This document shows, one piece after another, positions 35,428 through 45,590 of a stretch of 64,000 nt of DNA; position 1 is the first letter of the stretch; every line of letters begins with the position of its first letter. A model generated the notes under the pieces. The model was not told where the DNA came from, searched no databases, and was given only the letters and a program-made list of their open reading frames with translations. The translations under genes and the position numbers were made by a program. The stretch spans positions 384,438,456 through 384,502,455 of the forward strand of contig NC_077228.1 in the NCBI RefSeq assembly GCF_027887165.1. The letters are read 5' to 3'. Source of the DNA: Monodelphis domestica. Lineage: Eukaryota > Chordata > Mammalia > Didelphimorphia > Didelphidae.

Positions 35428-38400
35428 TCCATGAATTCAGAAAGTCTGAAAATCCCTCTATAACAATAATAGAATCAATAAATACAATCTACTTTTGCTT
35501 GAATTAGCTGGAGAAACGAACAAAGTCCCTCTTCAAAGGATGGTTTTTTACTATAATTGTCATAATTTAATTAGCTCTGTTTTAACATAATTTATTCTGT
35601 GGTGCAGTAGAAATAATATTAAGTGTCTGATTGAAGAACCTGACTTGGAGTCTTAGCCTCATGTAAGAGGTTAGAATTTATTATATGATGCTAGTTATAT
35701 GATGACCAGCAAGCTGAAGAGTCCTGAACCTTTAGATACTTTATCGGTAAAATAGGAATTATAATCCCTGTACTATTTACCCCCCAGAGTTATTAGGAGG
35801 AAAATGCTTTATAAACTCAAAATTTAATTATTATCATCACAGAGCAGCTACACATAAATTGGAAACTCTTATTAGCTTTCTAACATTTGTTACCTAGGGT
35901 CGGTGTAACTGGTTTAACCCCATACAAAAAAATGAAGATGAGGAAGCGGAAAAGGAGGAAGAGGAAGAGGAAGAGGAAGAGGAAGATGAAGTAGAAGAAA
36001 AAAGAGAGGAGCCAGCTAACATAGAAAAAGAAGTGGGACCACCTCTTTTGACCCCAATCTCTGAAGATTTAGGTATTTTTACATACACATAGATTCATAG
36101 TTACAAAAAACTATAAAATATATAGAATATATACATAAACATATGTATGTATATATAATATATGCATATATGCATACATACATAAACACAAAGGGACATT
36201 GACCTTTTTCTGATAAACTGAAGTAAAGTGGAAAGAGCTCTGGATTTGGAATTAGAGAACTAGATGTGAAATCCCTCTCTGCCATTTATTAATTACATAA
36301 TCTTAGACTCATCTTTCTGAGTTCAAATCTGGCCTCAGACACTTACTAGTCATATGACCACAAACAAGTTACTTAATCTCATTTGCCTCAGTTTCCTCAT
36401 CTATAAAATGAGCTGGAGAAGGAAGTGGAAAACCACTCCAGCTAGGAAGTTTCTGAGGTCAGATTTAAAACCAGAACCTCCCATATCCAGACCTGGATCT
36501 CTATCCACCTACCCTTAAGGTATTTTAAAGTAATCATAAGTCACTATCCCACTTTTAATTATTATCATTATTTTCTTCTGAGGTACCTGGGCTTCGAGGG
36601 GAATTGGAATTTAGCAAAGCTTTGTTGACTGATGACTGGTTAGAAATAATACAGAATACTGAAAAAGTGGCATTTGCTATGGTTTTCATAATTGCCTCAT
36701 ATCAATGAGAATTGACCCATGTGGCAACTTTAGTATGTATGCCACAGATTATCCGTTCAATAAAATGCAGAATAGATATACATATTTATATATAGTACTA
36801 CCTACCTTAGTTCAGATACTTATAACTTCTCCCCTATACTCCTGCAATAGCCTCCTGATTGGTTTTGCTGCCTCAACTCTCATCTCTAGTCCACTTGGCA
36901 CCATGACCAATTTTCAGCTCCGAACTCCTGTGGCTCCCTATTACCTGGAAGATCAAATTGTTTGGCACTTAAAACTCTTCACAACCAGGTTCCAACCTAC
37001 CTTTTCAAAGCTTGTCAGATGTGACTCCACCTTTTCACATTCCCTCATCCAGCCCAACTGGCTTTCTTGTTGTTCCAAGTACATGTTATCCCATATTCCA
37101 TCTCTGTGCCTCTGTAGAGTCTGTCCTTCATGCTTGAACCCCTTCACCTTTTCTTCTTAGAATCCAAAATTATTTTCAAATATCAGTTCAAATGGCTCCT
37201 ACATGAAATCTTTCCTTCCTCCTCCCCAGCTCCAGACACCCCCGTCCCATTTTTGTATTTACTTTATATCATACCTATATGGGTGGCCATCTCCTCTGAG
37301 AGAATGGGAGCTCCATACCACTAAGTACAGGGATTATTTTATTATTCCCTTTATGTCCTCAGCAACTTATTACAATACTGGGCACAGAGTAGGCATTTAA
37401 CAAATGTTTGGTGGTCAATTTTCAGATTTCTAACACTTTTCTCATCATTTTTTTTAAACCCTTACCTTCTGTCTTGGAGTCAATACTGTGTATTGGCTCC
37501 AAGGCAGAAGAGTGGTAAGGGCTAGGCAATGGGGGTTAAGTGACTTGCCCAGGGTCACACAGCTGGGAAGTGTCTGAGGCCAGATTTGAACCCAGGACCT
37601 CCCGTCTCGAGGCCTGGCTCTCAATCCACTGAGCTACCCAGCTGCCCCCCTCATCATTTTTATACTTATTCTCCCTTTGTGTTTCTTTACTACTGAAGGT
37701 AGTTTTGGAGTCAGTAGTCCTTGCTTTATTTTACAAGACTTGACTTCTTATTGTATAGCTTCTGACCTTATTCATTAAGCAGCTGTTCTCCTGCTTCTGT
37801 CTCATCTTTTTCTTTTTTAAATCCTAATCTTCTGTCTTAGAATTAATACAAGTATTGGTTCCAGGGTAGAAGAATGATAAGGGTTTGGCAATGGGGGTTA
37901 AAATGACTTGCCCAAGGTCAACATAGCTAGGAAGTATCTGAGGTCAGATTCAAACCTAGGTCCTCTTGATTCCAGGCCTGAGCCACTTGGCTGCCCGATG
38001 CCTCACATTTTTAGGAGATTCATAGAAAATGAGATGTTCTACTTATTTATAACACATATCCTATCTATGTCTAAAAGTTTAAAAAATTGGGTTGGGGTGG
38101 AATCACAGGACTATTATTTCTTAGCTCTAAAGAACTAATTATGTGGAAACTTCCTCCAGCAATGACATTAGTCTAGTCTATAATAGTCTATAATTTATGG
38201 TCATAGACATGATACTGAGAGCATAAATAATTTGCCTATAGTCAGACAACTAGTATGTGTCAGAGATAAAACTTTAGCCCCAGGTTTCCTGACTCCAAGG
38301 TCTGACTTTCTTTTCTACCTACTACCTAGTTTTGGTTCTCAAGAGTTAAAAATATCTCAAATCTGACCTCAGACACTTCCTAGCTATGTGACCTTGGGCA

Positions 38401-39791
38401 AGTCACTTCACCTCCATTGTCTAGCCCTTACTGTTCTTCTGCCTTAGAACCAATATATGGTATTGATTCCAAGACAGAAAGTAAAGGGTTAAAAAAAAGA
38501 ATAAAAATAATCTTATATGTCTTTGGTTTATAGATATTCAGAACATACCTCCTTGGACAGCCCAGTTATCTTCAAATTTGATTCCTCAATATGCTATTGC
38601 AGTACTTCGATCTAACCTTTGGCTTGGAGCATATGCCTTCTCTGATGGCAAGTAAGTACCAAGAGCTATATACCATCATTGTAGCTTATCTTTTAATAAT
38701 TAAAAAGATTTCACACACAAAAACATATCCAGAAGGAAAAAAAAGCAGATATTTTAGGAAATTATCTGGATAATTCCATCATTTTTCTCTGTTGTAGTCA
38801 TCATCTTAATGTAATGAGACCAAAGATTCTCCACCTTGTCAAATTATCTCACTAATTACTTCAGTTATTCACTTTATTTTGAAGGAAAATCTAAAACAGT
38901 ACTTAAATTCATTTGTGTCTAAGAACTTTTGGTTTTTTCATAGTCATGAGATAAAATATTTAAAAATGGGTAAGAGAAAGCTCCAGTAAAGTACAGTTTA
39001 GTTACAAATGAAGCATATAAGTAAGCACACAAAGGTATGATCGAAAGGACAGCAAATGCCTTGCCTTCACTTAAAACACAGATCTTTATTATTTGTTCCT
39101 AATGACTTTACCAACATACAGCCAAGACTTTGAGAAGATTAATGGAATCTTTCAATTCAGTCAAAAGATATTTAGCTAAATGAGCTCTTTAGACAACATT
39201 TAAGAGACATAAAAATGTAAATGACAAATCTTTTGATTTTTTTTCAATATCTCTAATATCTAGTCCTAATTTTTTTGAGATATTTTTGGTTCACAGAAAG
39301 CCTTTTCTTTGTGCATCAGGGCCAATTATTAATAATATTGATAGCCATCAGCTTTAGTGCTAACTTACTTTAGTACTTTACTCTGATAGGATAGATTCTG
39401 AGGTTATTTCACCTCTTTTACTTCTAACTGGAATTATATTTAGGCTAGAAAAATATAAACCTCTTCAATATTTATTGTTATAACCCATTCAGGTCTCACT
39501 TTTTCCCTAAAAAGCTTATATGGTGACCATCCTTTTGTTTACAGAAAGTTTGAGAATATCTACATGGGTTGGGGTCACAAGTATAGTCCAGACAATTATG
39601 TGCCCTCACTTCCACCACTTGTTCAAAAAGAGTACCCCAGTGGGACAGAAATCATGGAAATGGATGACCCCACTGTGAATGAGGAGCAAGCTTTCCAGGT
39701 TGCCCAAGAGAAAGCTTTATTTGAATCTGAAAATATTGAAGAGACTGAAGAAGAAGAAGAAGAAGATGAAGATGAAGATGAAGATGACTAA
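24637..39791 (+). CDS. RSPH4A: RSPH4A, radial spoke head protein 4A (complete, 6 coding exons)
   Basis: Structural protein of the radial spoke head in 9+2 motile cilia; loss of human RSPH4A causes primary ciliary dyskinesia (family knowledge). Exons 24637-25418, 29950-30181, 33184-33915, 35898-36072, 38534-38651 and 39545-39791 total 2286 bases, 761 codons plus TAA, in one frame, with GT/AG at every junction. Human is 716 aa from memory. Residues 1-260 form a low-complexity Pro/Ser/Glu-rich head. The conserved spoke-head domain starts near residue 262 ([12 protein letters not shown]) and includes [79 protein letters not shown] and [11 protein letters not shown]. Acidic runs lie near 405-432, 533-546 and 595-612 and at the C-terminus. 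The ATG is supported by G at -3 and +4. It is distinguished from paralogue RSPH6A by closeness to 4A sequence and by its neighbours. AATAAA at 40383-40388 is a possible poly(A) signal. Confidence 0.96.
24721..24876 (+). repeat. RSPH4A: 78-bp in-frame tandem duplication in RSPH4A exon 1
   Basis: Two 26-codon units: [20 protein letters not shown] and then [20 protein letters not shown], each followed by SL(K/E)E. GGGGAAG occurs at the same offset in both units. Confidence 0.9.
26124..26328 (+). repeat. Marsupial CORE-SINE in RSPH4A intron 1
   Basis: Complete copy; AATTGCAACCCCT before it and AATTTCAACCCCT after the poly-A are its target duplication with one change. Confidence 0.93.
26530..26630. 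repeat. AT/TG-rich simple sequence
   Basis: Runs of ATATAT and GTGTGT with interruptions. Confidence 0.7.
26636..28440 (+). repeat. Long unnamed interspersed repeat, copy 1
   Basis: Starts AAAAAGCATTTATTCAGCAC with TTATGTGCCAAGCATTTTCT and continues with words such as AACATGGTCAGACCTGCGTA and GGACACATTGAGTTTGAGAT. The same order occurs at 28636-29800. I know this sequence type as a widespread old mammalian repeat but cannot name it safely. Confidence 0.65.
28636..29800 (+). repeat. Long unnamed interspersed repeat, copy 2
   Basis: Same order as copy 1: AAGTGCCTGCTATGTGCCAG, GGCTTTGAATGCCAAAAAGA, GATATGGTCAGATGTGTGTT, GAAAATCACTTTGGTGGCTG, TTGAGAATCATCAGCATTGA and CAATGAGATCACCAA. Short relics of the GAAAATCACTTTGG block also occur near 56540 and 57855. 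Confidence 0.65.
29950..30181 (+). CDS. RSPH4A: RSPH4A coding exon 2
   Basis: Acceptor TTTTTGGATAG, donor GTAAGT. The first base completes Leu; residues 262-338 follow, with [32 protein letters not shown] and [18 protein letters not shown]. Confidence 0.95.
30274..30455 (-). repeat. Marsupial CORE-SINE, antisense
   Basis: TTTTTTAAACCTTTATATTC, GGTTCCAAGGCAGAAGAGTA and GGCAATGGGGGTTAAGTGGC; in RSPH4A intron 2. Confidence 0.9.
30734..30966 (-). repeat. Second-type marsupial SINE, antisense
   Basis: GCTTGTTGTTGCTCAGTTGT, TTGCCATTTCCTTCTCCAGA and ACAGATGAGGAACTGAGGCA. Confidence 0.9.
31050..31260 (+). repeat. MIR-like SINE relic
   Basis: AACATTTATTTAGCACCTAC, TATGTGTCAGGCACTATGCT and TTTCTTTATCTACAAAATAG. 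Confidence 0.45.
31265..33030. other. RSPH4A intron 2, mostly unassigned
   Basis: AT-rich intron sequence. AGAATCCACACGGGGTCTGT near 31855 may be an old hAT relic; nothing else is recognised. A GATGAG repeat starts at about 33028. Confidence 0.4.
33184..33915 (+). CDS. RSPH4A: RSPH4A coding exon 3
   Basis: 732 bp, 244 whole codons (residues 339-582), phase 0 at both ends; acceptor TTTTTTTCAAG, donor GTATGC. It carries most of the conserved spoke-head domain and two Glu/Asp-rich inserts ([10 protein letters not shown] near 409 and [13 protein letters not shown] near 535). Confidence 0.96.
34155..34335 (-). repeat. MIR-type SINE, antisense
   Basis: TTTAGGCACTGTGCTAAGTT, CATTTTACAACTAAGAAAAC and GCCACATAGCCAGCAAGTCT. 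Confidence 0.6.
34665..34790. repeat. Pyrimidine-rich simple sequence
   Basis: TCTCTTCTCTTTTCTTTTCT and neighbours in RSPH4A intron 3. Confidence 0.8.
35154..35340 (-). repeat. Marsupial CORE-SINE, antisense
   Basis: Poly-A/T start, AGTTCTAAGACAGAAGAATG, GGCAATTGGGGTTAAATGAC and GCTGCCCAGCTGCCTC; diverged. Confidence 0.85.
35387..35424. repeat. (CA)n microsatellite
   Basis: About 19 uninterrupted CA units in RSPH4A intron 3. Confidence 0.95.
35898..36072 (+). CDS. RSPH4A: RSPH4A coding exon 4
   Basis: Acceptor TTACCTAG, donor GTATTT. It encodes [20 protein letters not shown], then a run of Glu codons written as GAG/GAA repeats (35936-36000), then [11 protein letters not shown]. Its last base begins an Asp codon finished by exon 5. 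Confidence 0.95.
36312..36512 (+). repeat. Two joined SINE fragments
   Basis: GAGTTCAAATCTGGCCTCAG to GGAAAACCACTCCAG is sense; GCTAGGAAGTTTCTGAGGTC to ATCTCTATCCACCT is an antisense SINE piece directly attached. Confidence 0.65.
36640..37425 (+). repeat. L2 LINE 3' end
   Basis: CTGCAATAGCCTCCTGATTG, TGGCTCCCTATTACCTGGAA, ACCAGGTTCCAACCTACCTT, GAGAGAATGGGAGCTCCATA and CACAGAGTAGGCATTTAACA follow L2 3' order. The long frames here are relics of it, not a gene. Confidence 0.85.
37453..37649 (-). repeat. Marsupial CORE-SINE, antisense, perfect TSD
   Basis: CTCATCATTTTT occurs at 37441-37452 and 37650-37661, around a near-consensus copy; among the youngest SINEs here. Confidence 0.95.
37812..37996 (-). 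repeat. Marsupial CORE-SINE, antisense
   Basis: TTTTTTAAATCCTAATCTTC, GGTTCCAGGGTAGAAGAATG and TTGGCTGCCC; older than its neighbour at 37453. Confidence 0.85.
38355..38497 (+). repeat. Marsupial CORE-SINE, 5'-truncated
   Basis: ATCTGACCTCAGACACTTCC, CTTGGGCAAGTCACTTCACC and GATTCCAAGACAGAAAGTAA plus poly-A, about 40 bp before RSPH4A exon 5. Confidence 0.85.
38534..38651 (+). CDS. RSPH4A: RSPH4A coding exon 5
   Basis: Acceptor GGTTTATAG, donor GTAAGT. Encodes [20 protein letters not shown] and [18 protein letters not shown]. It lies just downstream of a + strand SINE fragment. Confidence 0.95.
38652..39544. other. RSPH4A: RSPH4A intron 5
   Basis: Short AT-rich intron. I recognise no repeat; ends with the acceptor CTTTTGTTTACAG. 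Confidence 0.6.
39545..39791 (+). CDS. RSPH4A: RSPH4A last coding exon
   Basis: Acceptor TTTTGTTTACAG. It completes a Lys codon, then [20 protein letters not shown], a conserved [13 protein letters not shown] segment and an acidic tail made of GAA/GAT repeats before TAA at 39789-39791. Confidence 0.95.
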
Positions 39792-40024
39792 TAAGAATGG
39801 GAAAATGAACTCAGTACCTCAAAGAGAAGAGATTTGGGGATACATATATAAGTGAAAATAATAACTAATCATGTTCAGGAATGTGCTATTCCTTAAAGAT
39901 GTCAAATTTGGGATTTCATATATGGATTTCATATTTTATGTATTTACAAATAGGTATTTAAATGGGAGTGTGAGGATTAATGTAGCAACTGACACTATAG
40001 CACTATAAAACATGCATAAAAATG

Positions 40025-40185
40025 AGTAAGGGCACTGTGGAATAGAGAATTAGAAAAATCTTAGCTTTACTAAAACTAGCTGTGTGATCTTGGACAAGTT
40101 GCTTAGTCTCTCTGTGCTGTCTCCTTCCCCATCTCTAAGTCCTCATCAATTCCAAAATTCTATGATGTTTTACAGAATGGTCAAT
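40025..40185 (+). repeat. MIR-type SINE
   Basis: AACTAGCTGTGTGATCTTGG, ACAAGTTGCTTAGTCTCTCT and AATTCCAAAATTCTATGATG. In or just past the RSPH4A 3' UTR. Confidence 0.65.
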
Positions 40186-40579
40186 TTAGAGGTGTTGATC
40201 TATGTCTCATTTTGGGAAAAATGATTTTTAAATCCTGTTTTGATATTTTTGTCTCAATACATATATAATACTAACTAACTATATGAATTATGAATGAATG
40301 AAATATGAAAGAACTATATGAATAATTAATTATATGAAAAACACATGGCTCTCAACGTTCCTTCAGTACATAAGAAGCAGAGAATAAAAGAATATGCATA
40401 AAAAACTATTTAAGTTCTTCAAGAAAAAGCATTATATAGATTACAGGTTCATAGCCTAAGAGTTCACAGATTATGGATTTTAGGAGCTGGAAAACTTGGG
40501 TAGGGAAAAAAATACATTATTATTATTTTTATTAACTTCCAACTAAAATGTAGCATTTCCTTTAATTATTCAAAAATAA

Positions 40580-40780
40580 TGGGACAGTTAGGTAGTTCAG
40601 TAGCGAGAGTATCAATTCTGGACTTGCAAGAACCCAGGTTCAAATTTGGCCTCAGCACTTTCTAGCTGTGTGACCCTGGGTAAGTCACTTAGGTCCAATT
40701 GCCTAATCCTTGCCCTTCTGTTTTAGAGTTCTCACTGGGACAGAAAGTAAGAGTTTAAAATAAATAGATAAATAAAAACA
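40580..40780 (+). repeat. Marsupial CORE-SINE (diverged)
   Basis: GGGACAGTTAGGTAGTTCAG, CCCAGGTTCAAATTTGGCCT and GACCCTGGGTAAGTCACTTA. Confidence 0.85.
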
Positions 40781-40833
40781 TTATTCTGAGTTTTCACCAG
40801 ATTGCCAAAAGAAATTGTATTCTAGATCTAGAG

Positions 40834-41330
40834 CAGGGGTCCCCAAACTATGGCCTGTGACCATTTATCCATCCCCCACTGCACTTCCGGAAGGGGCACC
40901 TCTTTCATTGGTGGTCAGTGAGAGGAGCTCAGTTGTGGTGATGCTGCAAAGCACGGTGTCACTCACATATAATACTACTTCCGGTGACATAATCCTTTGC
41001 GTGGTGCCTTGCTCTGAGAGTAACTGAATGAGAACGAGGCGCCACACAAAGGATTATGTGGCTGCACAATGGAAGACGTCAGCATGGTGAGTGGTGATCT
41101 GTGGGAGGGGATTCTGCACTGTGTATACTGCTGCCCGGTATAGTGGTGGCAGTGATGGGTCTGTGCAAGGTGTGACAGGCCTATGACATCCAGCGCTGCA
41201 GCCTCTGCTATCCCAGACAGCGGTATACAGACTTGTTCATAGTGTTTTGTTTTGTTTTTTATAGTTCGACCCTCCAACAGTCTGAGGGACAGTGAACTGG
41301 CCCCCTGTGTAAAAAGTTTGGGGACCCCTG
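40834..41330. mobile_element. hAT MITE, 0.5 kb
   Basis: Terminal inverted repeats CAGGGGTCCCCAAACTA and AGTTTGGGGACCCCTG. ATCTAGAG before and GACTAGAG after form an 8-bp duplication with two changes. Internal CpG-bearing, GC-rich sequence unlike its surroundings. No transposase frame, so non-autonomous. Confidence 0.85.
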
Positions 41331-41339
41331 GACTAGAGT

Positions 41340-42150
41340 ATAAACAGCTCTTACTAAAGTAGCTGCACCAACATAACTTTTGGAAGAGATTCCAAACATT
41401 CGAAGACAAAAATACTAATCAATTGTCACCAAAGGAGACTCTATGGTTTTCCCAGCAGCTGGAAAGTATATTTAACAAGCAAGGCAGTTAACATAAATTT
41501 TTACAAATTTACCTTCCCTGGGAAAAGGCCTTTAATTCATATGGTTTACAAAACATTTCTACAACTTTTATTAAATTGCATTCTCATAGCATGGAAGAAC
41601 AGACATGATTTCTGTTGTCTGTGAGAAAACATACTTAGAGAAATTTAGAGACTTGTCTCATGCTCTATACAGGAAGGAAACTGTGGAGATGCCACTCAAA
41701 CCAAGGTCTTGATTTCAAATCCGCTGCCTTTTTTTTTTTTAACCTATTGTGAGCTTTGGTTTATGTTGCTTTAAAGTAAATGTTCCAGTAAGTATTTGAA
41801 TTCTATTGCCTGATAATTGTTTTGATTATACAGTATGTTCAGGTAAAGTAGAACTATAAACATAATTATCAGCTCCAGATAATATATTGTGAGGCTACAA
41901 TGATTAAAATAGTCGATTTTGGATGAAATTTTACAACTATAGAAAAAAAATAGAACTAGGGAAATTTGATAAATCATAAGCCAAATCCAAATTTTTTAAA
42001 TGGAACAAAATTTTGTTTTGAAGAAATACCTGAATGAAACAGCTCCAGGAAACTAAACCTCAGTTTTCTAAACCTTTTGAACTAGGTTATCAAAATGTTC
42101 AAATTATATTCATACTTCATTCTTTTTTAATTCCTGACATGAAAACTGTT
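41340..42150. other. Unassigned intergenic stretch
   Basis: No exon or named repeat recognised. Confidence 0.4.
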
Positions 42151-42398
42151 CTGTCATTTTAAGTAGTGTATGATCCTTTGTGACCATTTTTGGGATTGTT
42201 TTGGCAAAGCTACTGGATTGTTTTGGCACTTCCTTCTCCAGCTCATTTTATAGATGAGGAACTGAAGCAAGCAGTTAAGTGACTTGCCCAGGATCACACA
42301 GGTAGTAATTTGGCTTCTGAAGCCAAATTTGAATTTATGAAGATGAGTCTTCCTGATTCCAAGTCCAGTGCTCTATCCACTCTGCCACTTAGATGCTC
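42150..42398 (-). repeat. Second-type marsupial SINE, antisense
   Basis: TTTTAAGTAGTGTATGATCC, TTTGGCACTTCCTTCTCCAG, TTATAGATGAGGAACTGAAG and GTGCTCTATCCACTCTGCCA. An LTR begins right after it. Confidence 0.85.
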
Positions 42399-42402
42399 CA
42401 TG

Positions 42403-42710
42403 TGTTAAGATTAAAATTAGTTTCTAGTAATAAAAGTATTATATTTTATGAGGTTTATTAAAGATTAAGAAATAAAGAAAATACAAAATAAGAAAGAATG
42501 TGCAACCTACATTTTGTCGGCTAGGTAGAGAGCCACCTGTCCTGTCCCTAGAAGCTGAAGCCAAGAGAGCCTGAAGTAGGCGGAGTCAGTTTAAACACAA
42601 ATTGTGTTCTCACACTCAGGTGAGGACTCAGGATGAGATTATAGGGAAATCTGGGAACTAGCAAGGAATTCTGGGGATTGAAGTCTGGGGTTCAAAGCTC
42701 CATTTTTACT
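42403..42710 (-). mobile_element. Solo LTR (fossil), small family, 4-bp TSD
   Basis: 308 bp; CATG at 42399-42402 and 42711-42714. Same family as 43065-43412, 52699-52993 and 53034-53349: all share the GTTTATTAA(A/C)GATT region and the CTGGG/TTCTGGGGATTGAAGTC end in one direction or the other. Confidence 0.8.
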
Positions 42711-42773
42711 CATGAAAACTAATATATTTCAAAATTCCAATTAATTCTCATCCCTTAAAAGATAATTTAATAA

Positions 42774-43799
42774 TGTTGGAGGGGATGTGGAAAAATTGAA
42801 ACACTAATGCATTGTTGGTGGAGTTGTGAACCAATCCAACCATTCTGGAGGGCAATTTGGAATTATGCCCCCAGGGCTATAAAACTGTGCATATATTCCC
42901 TTTGATCTGGTCATACCACTCCTGGGTCTGTATCCAAAAAAGATAATAAAAAAGGAGAAAAGACCTACTTTTACAAAGACATTCATAGCAGCTCTTTTTG
43001 TAGTAGTATAAAATTGGAAATTTAGGGACTTTCCATCAATTGGGGAATGGCTGAATAAATTGTGTGTAAAATTAAATTTAGTTTCTATTAATAAAAGTAT
43101 CATATTTTATGAGAGGTTTATTAAAGATTATTAGAAATCAAGGTTACAAAATAATAAAATAAATGCCTAGGGCTGATTAGCCCATTCACAGCCTACTTAC
43201 TACATGTTGCAATGTTCGAGTAGAGGAAGAGAGAGCCGTGTACATATCACAAGAGCATAGAAGAGGAAGAGGCTGAAGTAGCCATTACAGCCAGTTTAAA
43301 TACAAATTGTGATCTTGCCCAGGTGGGGACTCAGGTGAGATTATAGGGAATTCTGGGAAGTACCAAGGACTTCTGGGGATTGAAGTCTGGGGTTAAAATC
43401 TTCATTTTTACATATGCTACACATTGGTGATGGAATACTATTGTGCTATAAGAAATGATAAGCAAGATGATTTCAGAAAATGCTGGAAAGATCTGCAGGA
43501 ACTTCCATAGAGTGAAATAAACAGAGCAGGGAGAACATTGTACACAATAACAACAATATTGGATGATGATTATCTAAGAAAACTTGGCTACTCTCAGCAA
43601 TTCAATGATCTGGGATAATCCTGAAAGACTTATGACAGGAAATGCTATCCACCTCCAGGGAAAGAACTGTTGGAGTTGTCTTTCACATCGGTGTGTTTGT
43701 GGTTTTATTTTGGGGTTTTGGTAATGTATGAGTGTTCTCTTACTACAAAGACCAATATGGAAGTGTGTTTTGCATGACAATAAAATAAAATTTAAAAAA
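42774..43799 (+). mobile_element. 5'-truncated L1 with LTR inside
   Basis: L1 3' end: ATTGTTGGTGGAGTTGTGAA, CAATTGGGGAATGGCTGAAT, then after the LTR GGTGATGGAATACTATTGTG and a full 3' UTR with poly-A. AGATAATTTAATAA (42760-42773) and AGATAATGTAATAA (43800-43813) are its target duplication. ORF2 remnant frames are closed, so older than 10779-12113. Confidence 0.9.
43065..43412 (-). mobile_element. Solo LTR (fossil) inside L1
   Basis: 348 bp, same family as 42403-42710. Flanks TGTG (43061-43064) and TATG (43413-43416) look like a duplication with one change. Confidence 0.75.
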
Positions 43800-43813
43800 A
43801 GATAATGTAATAA

Positions 43814-45590
43814 AATGTCAAATTAACAAAATTGATTTCATGTGAAAATAAAAATATTTAAATAAACTTATTTTTGATTTCAAAAGAAAATGTAAATCAC
43901 ACTAATCAGCAGTATTATTCCTCAGGAAATTTTCAACAATGGCAATTTACATCTTATCTAAAAATAAAATTATTCTCTATTCTCTAAGCATTTTTATATA
44001 ATTCCTATTTTTAAATGAATCATTTTTATTTCCAAGATATTTTCTGTGTTGAATTTTTTCTTGTGCATGTTTTTGATGTTCCCAATGAGACTACAAATTA
44101 AAGGGAGAAGCCTAGAAAGTTTTCATATCTTTTATATCTCTACTGTCACTTATTATAATGGTCTATTTAAATTAGGTATCTCAAATCTTGCCACCACTTT
44201 CTAGATCTCTTTACATTTACTGCCTGACTTTTGATAGGTGACTAGTCATAATTCTTTGGCTATTAATGTGTATCACAAGATGTTGCTAATTGTTCCACAG
44301 CCTTTGATCTATTATTATCACTGGTTATTACTGGTTTAAAACAGTTTAAAACATTCTAGAGTGAACAGGACTTCTTTTTCTGGAGAAACTCCAAGAACTA
44401 CCTTTTAAAAAATCTGATATTATTTGTGATCGTTAATATTACTTAAAATAAGCAAGCAGTTCCCTCAATTTGATTGTTGGGACAGAAATTAGACTTTTAG
44501 AGGCAGAAAGAAAGAAGGTTGGTTAATAATCACACAATTAGTCCTTTTGCTCAGAGAGATTAGGCCACATCTAAGGTCCCACTAGATAGAAGCAGGGACT
44601 TCTGAGATATAGAAATCTCAGCCTCAACTCCTAGACTGGGGACCTTTCCACCACACTATCCCTCTAAATCTATGTATCCAGATACATTGAAGGCACTAAG
44701 TTTTAAGAGCTTAAAACTGCACTAAGGCTTTTGGGATATATGGAAATTGATTGGTTTTATATTACTGTAATTAATTTAATTCTCTTTAATAATTGTTATT
44801 ATGGGATGAAGTACTTCATATTTCTAAAGCGGATACTGGAAGTTTGTTTCATATTTCAACTAACTGAACCAGCTTTATGGTTAAAAGCTTATTGTTGGAT
44901 GGGCAAAAGAAAAGGTACTCAGTACACACAGTGAGCAGTACTGAAATTGTTTTTATTTCAAATAAAAATCTACCACCAGGCAGGCTGCATAGAATAGATA
45001 GGAACCATTAAACTTCGTATGTTTTACTGTAGAATATCCTATCACATTTAGCTAAAGGGCAACTGGAAAAGTACATTTTAGAGCAGCTGGGATTAAGAAG
45101 GTAATGACAAAAATGTAAATCTGAAGCTGAGGATGAATAGTATGATGAAAGCAAAATCTAAACATTTTAGACCATTTACCTGTTCCTTCTCAAAGAATTC
45201 CTAGTTTTGTTTTTTTTTTTCCCATACTTGCAATGGAAAGAAAATGCAGGCTCAAGTTGGAAGGGTGGGATGGTTGTAAGGAATGAATTACCTAGATTGT
45301 CTGTTGGTTAAGATATTGATCTAAAGGTAACTAAAGGTTTTTGTTTCTATAACTGCCTTCCAGAGGCCAAAGTTAAGGAAATATCTTCTAACTATTCTTA
45401 AAATATTAAATATTTATTGATTTCATTTGCTTTTATGTGATCTATATTTTCTTCTGTCTCTATCCACCTCTCTTCCAGAAAGTCATTATTTAGAACAATT
45501 TTAATAGGAAAAAAATTCCGCAAAATTGATCAACACATCAGAAAATGACATTATATGCAATATTCCACACGTGTGTACCTACCACACAAC
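43814..45590. other. Unassigned intergenic stretch
   Basis: About 1.8 kb, AT-rich, no conserved coding pattern or named repeat recognised. Confidence 0.4.

Noticed and set aside
36705-37160. A 151-codon open frame that could pass for a gene
   Set aside because: It follows L2 LINE 3' sequence word by word and lies within an RSPH4A intron.
40815-41409. Several overlapping frames, one of 144 codons
   Set aside because: They sit within the hAT MITE and its flanks; no transposase motif in either direction.
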